From assembly GCF_004664715.2 (NCBI RefSeq), contig NC_051068.1, positions 14,086,798 through 14,150,797 of the forward strand: a stretch of 64,000 nt of DNA, written 5' to 3'. The position numbers and the translations under genes were made by a program. The notes beneath the pieces are model-generated. The model had not been told where the DNA came from and ran no database searches. It saw only the letters and a program-made list of their open reading frames with translations. The first letter of the stretch is position 1, and every line of letters starts with the position of its first letter. Shown in pieces: positions 60,801-61,726 of this stretch. The stretch comes from Peromyscus leucopus. Taxonomy: Eukaryota; Chordata; Mammalia; Rodentia; Cricetidae.

Positions 60801-61726
60801 TATAGTGCTCAAAGATCCAGACAGCAATCCATACAGCTTACTTGATAATACAGAATCAGATCAGACTGCAGACACTGACGCCAGCGAATCTCATCACAGT
60901 ACTAACCGTCGTAGGCGGTCTCGTAGACGAAGGACTGATGAAGATGCTGTTCTGATGGATGGAATGACTGAATCTGATACAGCCTCAGTTAATGAGAATG
61001 GGCTAGGTATGTAAGCATTGAGGGAAAAGGTGTGTGTGTGTGTGTGTGTGATTGTATTATACTGGTAATAGACGAGGCTTTTTGTTTTTTAAGTATGCAA
61101 TTCACAAGTGATTTTTCAGTCTTTAAATGAGGGAGATAACTTTCTTGTCTTGGGTGTCTAGTTTTCCTATTTGTCAAACTATCAGAAACTGGGAGGATTA
61201 ATTAAAGTGCCCTTTTATACTGTTAAATCAGTACAAATACTCAGTTGATCTTACTGTCCACAAACAAAACTAGCACCCCCTTTTAATAATTATGGTACAT
61301 TTGGGGAGATGCATAGTGTGAGCATTTATTATTAAGGGGATAAAATGTCATTAACTTTGAAACTCAAAATATGTTGGAGAGAAATCTTTTTCTGAATGAT
61401 GGTAGTTTCAGTTACATAAGACAGTTTGCTTTATTATGAGTTAATGCCCTTAATTTCCAGAGAGGAATGCTTTATGCTACAAAAGTGTATATAATACTTT
61501 GTTGATATTGTATGCTTTACCTTTGACGTTTAATTAAAAGTTTCTCTTTCCTTTTCTTATATAAGGAAAGAAGTTTTTTGTTTGTTCTTTTTTGTTTTGT
61601 TATTTTTTTTGCCAGAATAGTTGATGGTAAACTTTGCAATTACAGATGATAGTGAAAAAAAACCCCAGCGACGCAATCGTAGCCGCAGGCGTCGTTTCAG
61701 GGGTCAGGCAGAAGATAGACAGCCAG
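12406..61726 (+). CDS. Fxr1: FXR1, RNA-binding protein of the FMRP family (exons 1-15; 3' end outside the window)
   Basis: Fifteen exons joined in order (12406-12456, 32231-32283, 34167-34260, 41136-41207, 41574-41722, 42123-42216, 42934-43050, 44421-44591, 45429-45507, 49531-49640, 53222-53308, 54772-54979, 58339-58542, 60806-61006, 61646-61726) give an open frame of 590 codons plus one base, starting [17 protein letters not shown]. Domains: tandem Tudor/Agenet (about residues 4-50 and 63-115), KH0 (about 122-200), KH1 with GTHG at 235-238, KH2 with GKNG at 298-301, a nuclear-export-like leucine segment around 364-375, an RGG/RG-rich region at 415-491, and arginine clusters at 531-539 and 572-582. 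From family knowledge, FXR1 binds mRNA on polyribosomes and in cytoplasmic granules, controls translation and stability, and is essential in striated muscle. A full product of about 677 aa is expected if 87 residues follow in the missing exons. FMR1 and FXR2 are excluded by the N-terminal and exon 12-15 sequence. The missing 3' exons are the window edge, not damage. Confidence 0.98.
12461..12485 (+). other. G-quadruplex candidate beside the exon 1 donor
   Basis: Four G runs (12461-12463, 12468-12471, 12477-12481, 12483-12485) separated by loops of 4, 5 and 1 bases fit G3+N1-7 on the sense strand. They lie 4 nt past the GT of the exon 1 donor. Folding is predicted only. Confidence 0.55.
12541..12563 (+). 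repeat. Short imperfect GGC repeat, intron 1
   Basis: Two runs of GCG/GGC triplets separated by a single extra G, within the CpG island. It is short and GC-driven. Confidence 0.6.
12934..12954 (+). repeat. (GGC)7 triplet repeat, intron 1
   Basis: Seven uninterrupted GGC units in the CpG island, about 0.48 kb past exon 1. The paralog FMR1 carries its pathogenic CGG repeat in the 5' UTR. This one is intronic, and 7 units is short. Confidence 0.8.
14243..14490 (-). mobile_element. ID-type SINE followed by B1, antisense
   Basis: ID remnant 14243-14320 (gaggattcaacatagaactt, cactaagcaagtgc-like). T23 at 14326-14348, then a diverged B1 to 14490. Confidence 0.65.
14601..14629 (+). repeat. Poly-T tract
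   Basis: 29 T in a row without a SINE body next to it. Confidence 0.9.
15336..15630. mobile_element. Possible LTR-type repeat, unassigned
   Basis: gggaggtttattttgtgggg opening and a C/G-richer body unlike the AT-rich intron. Looks like rodent LTR material. Family not recognised. Confidence 0.3.
16415..16790 (+). mobile_element. Dispersed rodent repeat, related older family
   Basis: gtgataaaataccctgaaga, ggtttattaggctcacaatt, ccatcattgaggaaagtcaa; ends ...accaactgtcaca. Confidence 0.5.
17436..17745 (+). mobile_element. B1 then B2-class SINE, with a B1 fragment inside
   Basis: B1 left part 17436-17515 and a tRNA-derived B2-class unit 17520-17645 (gagagatgaatcagcgggtt). An antisense B1 piece (accaggctggcctcaat) lies at 17650-17710, ending in cacacacaaataaac. 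Confidence 0.65.
18155..18300 (-). mobile_element. B1 SINE, old, antisense
   Basis: gggacagggtctggaat ... cagtgctggaattataggca. Confidence 0.75.
18344..18496 (-). mobile_element. B1 SINE, young, antisense
   Basis: T-rich tail, cgagacagggtttct, gcccaggctggcctcgaac, gcgtgcgccaccaccgcccgg. It lacks the usual gtgtagctttgcgccttt segment, an internal deletion. Confidence 0.93.
18735..18884 (-). mobile_element. B1 SINE, antisense
   Basis: gagacagggtctcactgtgt then ggctggcctggaactcatta; the right part is diverged. Confidence 0.8.
19052..19190 (-). mobile_element. B3-class SINE, antisense
   Basis: Ends acctgctgagccatcttgtg, the complement of the B2/B3 head. Confidence 0.65.
19645..19713 (-). mobile_element. 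B1 fragment, antisense
   Basis: ctgcttcctaaatgttggga ... gcccagctg. Confidence 0.5.
19714..21125. other. Intron 1 stretch with few repeats
   Basis: AT-rich, with a weak ID remnant near 20205-20270. The open frame at 20174-20464 has no family likeness or splice support. Confidence 0.5.
21135..21210 (-). mobile_element. ID-type SINE, antisense, old
   Basis: caaaccaggacctcatgcaa and tgtcactgagccacac. Confidence 0.5.
21390..21505 (-). mobile_element. B1 SINE, old, antisense
   Basis: gttcactatgttgcccaggc and ggtctcaaactcctgga. Confidence 0.7.
21543..21698 (+). mobile_element. Young B1 SINE inserted in an older B1
   Basis: Near-intact body starting agccgggcggtggtggctca with an (AAAC)n tail. A 16-bp duplication aaaaattagggtttca lies at 21527-21542 and 21699-21714; the older antisense B1 continues from 21703 to about 21800. 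Confidence 0.95.
21945..22425. mobile_element. LTR-type rodent repeat
   Basis: cttattaataaaataaacct, ctttctcaccttaccagtt, tgttctttgaccccagataa and tttggggaacaataccacca in order. A common rodent dispersed repeat with an embedded B1-like part. No coding remnant. Family not named. Confidence 0.65.
22707..23033 (+). mobile_element. B4-type composite SINE
   Basis: tRNA-like head (aggtggctcagtggataaag), a B1-like middle (gtaatcccagtactcag), and an end with (CATG)n and acac. Confidence 0.7.
24203..24357 (-). mobile_element. Young B1 SINE, antisense
   Basis: Body with gctttgcgcctttcctgga. Duplication gtgtgcatctt at 24192-24202 and 24358-24368. Confidence 0.93.
24433..24545 (+). mobile_element. B1 SINE, old
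   Basis: aggtgtggtaactcaagcct and caagttcaaatccagcctga. Confidence 0.6.
24779..24945 (+). mobile_element. Young B1 SINE
   Basis: gccgggcggtggtggcacac head. Duplication agtttgttttca at 24767-24778 and 24946-24957. Confidence 0.95.
25804..25920 (-). mobile_element. 5'-truncated B1 SINE, antisense
   Basis: T-run tail plus only the 3' half of a young B1. Duplication gacttaac at 25796-25803 and 25921-25928 shows it was truncated at insertion. Confidence 0.85.
25985..26261 (-). mobile_element. Two old B1 SINEs, antisense
   Basis: Copies at about 25985-26124 and 26157-26261; the second has a deletion of its middle. Confidence 0.7.
26278..26527 (-). mobile_element. B3-class SINE, antisense
   Basis: Ends tacccattgagtcatttgcc, and contains ggccagaggcgttggatccc. 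Confidence 0.6.
26592..26795 (+). mobile_element. B2/B3-class SINE
   Basis: tggagatggctaagcagtca head and A-rich end after acacatacacac. Confidence 0.7.
26822..26876 (+). repeat. (TTTA)n microsatellite
   Basis: About 13 TTTA units. Confidence 0.97.
28983..29022 (+). repeat. Purine-pyrimidine tract with a perfect palindrome
   Basis: Arms cacgcacgca (29001-29010) and tgcgtgcgtg (29013-29022) are perfect inverted copies around CA, preceded by GTAT repeats. Confidence 0.8.
29131..29265 (-). mobile_element. B1 SINE, old, antisense
   Basis: ttcaagctcactatgtagtc and ttgcctcagcatcttga. Confidence 0.65.
29308..29490 (-). mobile_element. ID-like then B1, antisense
   Basis: ID-like 29308-29390 (acaagcactctaccattgag) and a shortened B1 29398-29490. 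Confidence 0.55.
29570..29675 (+). mobile_element. B1 SINE, old
   Basis: gtagcacatgcctttaa and gggcagatctctgtgaactt. Confidence 0.7.
30560..30675 (-). mobile_element. Young ID SINE, antisense
   Basis: T-tail then gctgagaactgaacccaggg ... gagctaaatccccaacccc. Duplication tgttaaatagattttt at 30544-30559 and 30676-30691 (16 bp). Confidence 0.95.
30900..30981 (-). mobile_element. Young ID SINE, antisense
   Basis: Second near-consensus ID only about 220 bp past the first, with a short T tail. Confidence 0.93.
31063..31207 (-). mobile_element. B3-class SINE fragment, antisense
   Basis: ttttggagtcagctctctct and ccaggatcagactcaggttg. Confidence 0.6.
31719..31772 (+). repeat. Compound microsatellite (GTGA)n(GT)n(ATGT)n
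   Basis: Three adjoining repeat blocks in one purine-pyrimidine tract, then a CT-rich run. Confidence 0.9.
31945..32115 (-). mobile_element. ID-like and B1 pair, antisense
   Basis: ID-like 31945-32007 and B1 32008-32112, about 115 bp before exon 2. A degraded B1-like part may also lie at 31855-31925. Confidence 0.55.
32231..32283 (+). CDS. Fxr1: FXR1 exon 2
   Basis: 53 nt, phase 0 in and phase 2 out; residues 18-35 ([17 protein letters not shown] and the first two bases of N35). It encodes part of the first Tudor domain. Acceptor tttatgcag, donor gtaagt. The length equals exon 2 of the family. Confidence 0.97.
33013..33373 (-). mobile_element. Head-to-tail B1 dimer, antisense
   Basis: Two near-identical young B1 units (about 33062-33203 and 33232-33373) are joined by a T/A-rich linker. 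A single duplication agattaagccttttct at 32997-33012 and 33374-33389 flanks the whole block. Both units share the variant ctttggagaccaggct. Confidence 0.9.
33545..33727 (-). mobile_element. B3-class SINE, antisense
   Basis: gaggccagaagagggta and gctcttagccactgagct. Confidence 0.75.
34167..34260 (+). CDS. Fxr1: FXR1 exon 3
   Basis: 94 nt; residues 35-66, [20 protein letters not shown] followed by [11 protein letters not shown]. It completes the first Tudor domain and the linker. Acceptor atctttag, donor gtatgt. Confidence 0.97.
34603..34912 (+). mobile_element. Dispersed rodent repeat
   Basis: tattgctgtgaagagacatc, ggtggcttacagttcagag and ggtcattttcattcagacca; same family as 9015-9390. Confidence 0.6.
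35190..35700. mobile_element. L1 3'-end remnant
   Basis: gcccagatactctta, gggcttgcataggttttgtg, atactgtcacaactgc, ccttgggaggagtgg and aatcaccat-like gatgatcaccatctactgta resemble rodent L1 (Lx-type) 3' sequence. No ORF2 frame. Orientation uncertain. Confidence 0.5.
35940..36185. mobile_element. Rodent dispersed repeat fragment
   Basis: gtgattctcgatcctgtcaa, gttgacagtagtaaccatca are typical of a common rodent repeat end. Confidence 0.4.
36370..36700 (-). mobile_element. Dispersed rodent repeat, inverted
   Basis: gaatgagaatgggcctcata, ggattaggaggtgtggcctt and agttgccttggtcatggta; inverted relative to 34603. Confidence 0.6.
36860..36955 (-). mobile_element. B1 fragment, antisense
   Basis: gatggcctagaatttgagag and gtgttggaattacaggc. 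Confidence 0.5.
37020..37330 (-). mobile_element. LTR fragment, antisense
   Basis: ctagctattggccaatcagc and attaaaccaatcag match the LTR family at 1493-1987 and 5525-6003. Confidence 0.55.
37800..37992 (-). mobile_element. B3-class SINE, antisense
   Basis: gtgttgggaatcaaacctgg, ctctggaagagcaacaagta, aactgctgagcaatctctcc. Confidence 0.8.
38375..38600 (+). mobile_element. B4-type SINE, old
   Basis: tRNA-like head, then a B1-like middle; much diverged. Confidence 0.5.
39546..39713 (-). mobile_element. Young B1 SINE inserted in an older B1, antisense
   Basis: Duplication atgaatgttctttt at 39532-39545 and 39714-39727. The interrupted older B1 piece (gaggcagggttttctct) is just left. A small gatccgatccgc duplication lies in the body. 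Confidence 0.93.
40318..40412 (-). mobile_element. B1 SINE, old, antisense
   Basis: cagtgtcttgctgggtaacc and gagtgctgtgattgtaggca. Confidence 0.65.
40510..40625 (+). mobile_element. B1 SINE, old
   Basis: gagttcaaggccagcctgaa and aactctgtctgaagac. Confidence 0.55.
41136..41207 (+). CDS. Fxr1: FXR1 exon 4
   Basis: 72 nt, 24 whole codons, residues 67-90 ([20 protein letters not shown] and MKGE). It starts the second Tudor domain; the aromatic pair W79/W80 is visible. Acceptor ctctttag, donor gtaagt. Only 366 bp separate it from exon 5. Confidence 0.97.
41208..41573 (+). other. Fxr1: FXR1 intron 4 (366 bp)
   Basis: Short GT-AG intron with no recognised repeat. Confidence 0.9.
41574..41722 (+). 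CDS. Fxr1: FXR1 exon 5
   Basis: 149 nt; residues 91 to the first two bases of codon 140 ([20 protein letters not shown] onward to DLREA). It completes the second Tudor domain and enters KH0. Acceptor tcttttag, donor gtaagt. Confidence 0.97.
41723..42122 (+). other. Fxr1: FXR1 intron 5 (400 bp)
   Basis: GT-AG intron almost half filled by one B2-class SINE (41823-41993) with a 12-bp target-site duplication. Confidence 0.9.
41823..41993 (+). mobile_element. B2-class SINE in intron 5
   Basis: Old B2/B3-type body. Duplication aaataatcttta at 41811-41822 and 41994-42005. Confidence 0.75.
42123..42216 (+). CDS. Fxr1: FXR1 exon 6
   Basis: 94 nt; residues 140-171 ([20 protein letters not shown], then [11 protein letters not shown]). 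It encodes the KH0 region. Acceptor ctctttag, donor gtaaga. Confidence 0.97.
42405..42505 (-). mobile_element. B1 SINE, old, antisense
   Basis: gggtcttgctatgcagtcc and gtgttgcaattaaag. Confidence 0.65.
42555..42682 (-). mobile_element. B1 SINE, antisense
   Basis: cacagggtttctctgtaaca and cctgagtgctggaattaaag. Confidence 0.8.
42934..43050 (+). CDS. Fxr1: FXR1 exon 7
   Basis: 117 nt, 39 whole codons, residues 172-210 ([20 protein letters not shown] onward to EEATKHLE). It links KH0 to KH1. Acceptor ttgtttgtag, donor gtaagt. Reading through the donor meets a stop at 43132-43134, so the open frame past the exon is not coding. Confidence 0.97.
43051..44420 (+). other. Fxr1: FXR1 intron 7 (1,370 bp)
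   Basis: GT-AG intron with one young antisense B1 (43623-43785) flanked by a 16-bp duplication. The rest is AT-rich and unassigned. Confidence 0.9.
43623..43785 (-). mobile_element. Young B1 SINE, antisense
   Basis: Duplication gaattgctggcatttt at 43607-43622 and 43786-43801. The body lacks about 15 nt around the usual ggctggcctcgaactca. Confidence 0.95.
44421..44591 (+). CDS. Fxr1: FXR1 exon 8 (KH1)
   Basis: 171 nt, 57 whole codons, residues 211-267, starting [20 protein letters not shown]. It contains the KH1 GxxG loop GTHG at residues 235-238, the nucleic-acid-binding signature. Acceptor ttaaatag, donor gtaagt. The loop is intact. Confidence 0.98.
44592..45428 (+). other. Fxr1: FXR1 intron 8 (837 bp)
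   Basis: GT-AG intron containing an antisense B1 (45069-45177) directly followed by an antisense ID-type element (45188-45288). Confidence 0.9.
45069..45288 (-). mobile_element. B1 and ID SINEs, antisense
   Basis: B1 45069-45177, then T-run and ID-type 45188-45288 (ggaatagaacccagggc). Confidence 0.7.
45429..45507 (+). CDS. Fxr1: FXR1 exon 9
   Basis: 79 nt; residues 268-294 ([20 protein letters not shown], then VPRNLVG). It ends KH1 and starts KH2. Acceptor ctgtctag, donor gtaggt, phase 1 out. Confidence 0.97.
45643..45671 (+). repeat. (GT)n microsatellite
   Basis: About 14 GT units. Confidence 0.95.
46175..46266 (-). mobile_element. ID-like SINE, antisense, old
   Basis: agcaagtgctatactactga near its end. 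Confidence 0.45.
46568..46830 (+). mobile_element. B4-type SINE
   Basis: gggctcactgaggaaagtgc head, ccctggtgtgatgg middle and gagaccctgtctcaactcaa. Confidence 0.65.
47100..47418 (-). mobile_element. B3 and ID SINEs, antisense
   Basis: B3 47100-47281 (ctgctgagataacttgctg); T-run and ID-type 47302-47418 (gggtttgaaccccagagcc). Confidence 0.65.
49531..49640 (+). CDS. Fxr1: FXR1 exon 10 (KH2)
   Basis: 110 nt; residues 294-330, with the KH2 motif [20 protein letters not shown]. The GxxG loop is GKNG at 298-301. I304 is intact; in this alignment it is the counterpart of the isoleucine mutated in FMRP I304N. Acceptor actaaag, donor gtaagt. Confidence 0.98.
49779..49848 (-). mobile_element. Young ID SINE, antisense
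   Basis: gagctgaggatcgaacccag ... ctctaccactgagctaaat; 140 bp past exon 10. Confidence 0.93.
49948..50136 (-). mobile_element. B3-class SINE, antisense
   Basis: ggtgctaggaaccaaaccta and gctcttaactgctaagctgt. Confidence 0.75.
50884..50994 (-). mobile_element. B1 SINE with internal deletion, antisense
   Basis: gatagggtttctctctgtag then directly gtgctgagattaaaggtgtg. Confidence 0.8.
51089..51137. mobile_element. Poly-T insertion with a 16-bp target-site duplication
   Basis: ttcttggtgggttctt at 51089-51104 and 51122-51137 flanks only T17 (51105-51121). This fits a retrotransposition that copied only the poly-A tail. Confidence 0.7.
51234..51408 (+). mobile_element. B1 SINE
   Basis: gggtatggtggcacatacct head. 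Duplication aaacataaatacat at 51220-51233 and 51409-51422. Confidence 0.93.
51702..51882 (+). repeat. Tandemly duplicated unit with (CA)n and (CA)n(CG)n
   Basis: A 34-bp unit at 51702-51735 is repeated exactly at 51779-51812, period 77 bp. The first copy is followed by about 21 CA units. The second is followed by about 23 AC units and then about 11 GC units (51861-51882). Each unit contains the perfect palindrome ccacatgtgg. Confidence 0.95.
52240..52450 (-). mobile_element. B3-class SINE, antisense
   Basis: ggagatgaaggcatcagatc and aagccaccatgtgggcac. Confidence 0.75.
52634..52738 (-). mobile_element. B1 SINE 5' part, antisense, with a GT run
   Basis: (GT)8 then agaccaggctgacctcaaac ... 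accaccactgcctggca. Confidence 0.85.
52793..52903 (-). mobile_element. B1 SINE, very old, antisense
   Basis: cagcctccaagtgctgagat near its end. Confidence 0.5.
53222..53308 (+). CDS. Fxr1: FXR1 exon 11
   Basis: 87 nt, 29 whole codons, residues 331-359 ([20 protein letters not shown], then LEYHIAYLK). It ends KH2. Acceptor ttcttatag, donor gtatgt. Its 87-nt length equals that of the exon 12 exitron, but they are different sequences. Confidence 0.97.
53309..54771 (+). other. Fxr1: FXR1 intron 11 (1,463 bp)
   Basis: GT-AG intron with a degraded ID-like piece (about 53789-53842) and a B2/B4-like SINE (54246-54392). The rest is unassigned. Confidence 0.9.
54246..54392 (+). mobile_element. B2/B4-class SINE, old
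   Basis: gccagtgagctggctcagtg head and gcacacacg end. The last recognised SINE before a 4.5 kb SINE-free stretch. Confidence 0.55.
54772..54979 (+). CDS. Fxr1: FXR1 exon 12 (export-signal region, first RG cluster, internal 87-nt alternative segment)
   Basis: 208 nt; residues 360 to the first base of 429. It opens [20 protein letters not shown], a leucine-spaced nuclear-export-type helix, and closes with [14 protein letters not shown]. The middle 29 residues (380-408, starting [10 protein letters not shown]) are absent from the shorter known FXR1 isoforms. In this DNA they are not a separate exon but a GT...AG segment (54830-54916). Acceptor tgtttgtag, donor gtaaaa. Retention of the following intron would add KKNIIVFLY and stop. 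Confidence 0.97.
54830..54916 (+). other. Fxr1: Exitron: 87-nt in-frame alternative intron inside exon 12
   Basis: The segment begins gtatgg and ends ctgtacaag. It has a pyrimidine-rich run (54900-54911) and a branch-point-like ctgat with its A at 54890, 26 nt before the 3' end. It is 87 nt and stop-free, so both states keep frame: retained gives residues 380-408, removed joins QIG directly to SRSYSG. The removed product matches the exon 12 form of the 621-aa human isoform as I recall it. Confidence 0.8.
54980..58338 (+). other. Fxr1: FXR1 intron 12 (3,359 bp), free of recognised SINEs
   Basis: GT-AG intron with no B1, B2, B3, B4 or ID element that I can recognise, in a gene otherwise dense with them. 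AT-rich. No supported exon inside. Confidence 0.8.
58339..58542 (+). CDS. Fxr1: FXR1 exon 13 (RGG box)
   Basis: 204 nt; residues 429-497. An acidic/serine stretch ([20 protein letters not shown]) is followed by [20 protein letters not shown] and RGGK at 468-491, the RGG/RG RNA-binding segment and likely arginine-methylation region. Phase 1 in and out, so it can be skipped in frame. Acceptor tccccaag, donor gtagtc, a weaker donor than its neighbours. Confidence 0.97.
58930..59095 (+). mobile_element. B2-class SINE
   Basis: gactggaaaggtggctcagc head and gatgccctcttgtggcctct. Confidence 0.85.
59320..59480 (+). mobile_element. B1 SINE, older subfamily
   Basis: ttgtggcacacacctttaat and gagccagggctacacagaga, the older right part rather than the ggaaaggcgcaaag form. 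Confidence 0.9.
60806..61006 (+). CDS. Fxr1: FXR1 exon 14 (first arginine cluster)
   Basis: 201 nt; residues 497-564 ([20 protein letters not shown] onward). It contains the basic run RRRRSRRRR at 531-539, a nuclear-localisation-like cluster between acidic/serine stretches. Phase 1 in and out. Acceptor gaatatag with a weak pyrimidine tract, donor gtatgt. Confidence 0.97.
61007..61645 (+). other. Fxr1: FXR1 intron 14 (639 bp)
   Basis: GT-AG intron with a (GT)n run at 61032-61051 and a long T-rich tract (61573-61610) ending in a decoy-like gccag, 31 nt before the exon 15 acceptor. Confidence 0.9.
61032..61051 (+). repeat. (GT)n microsatellite
   Basis: About 10 GT units 25 nt past exon 14. Confidence 0.95.
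61646..61726 (+). CDS. Fxr1: FXR1 exon 15 (muscle-type 27-aa insert)
   Basis: 81 nt, phase 1 in and out; residues 564 to the first base of 591 ([20 protein letters not shown] then QAEDRQP). Known FXR1 biology: this 81-nt exon is included mainly in striated muscle, and human frameshifts in it cause congenital multi-minicore myopathy. It adds the basic run RRNRSRRRR (572-580), a near copy of the exon 14 cluster. The acceptor ttgcaattacag has a poor local pyrimidine tract; donor gtaact. Including or skipping it leaves the downstream frame unchanged. Confidence 0.96.

Larger units (their letters stand above)
58543..60805 (+). other. Fxr1: FXR1 intron 13 (2,263 bp)
   Basis: GT-AG intron with one B2 (58930-59095) and one B1 (59320-59480). 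The last 1.3 kb is AT-rich without recognised repeats. Confidence 0.9.

Noticed and set aside
12406..61726. Identity as FMR1 or FXR2
   Set aside because: The N terminus ([17 protein letters not shown]), exon 12 insert and the 81-nt exon 15 with [14 protein letters not shown] are FXR1-specific.
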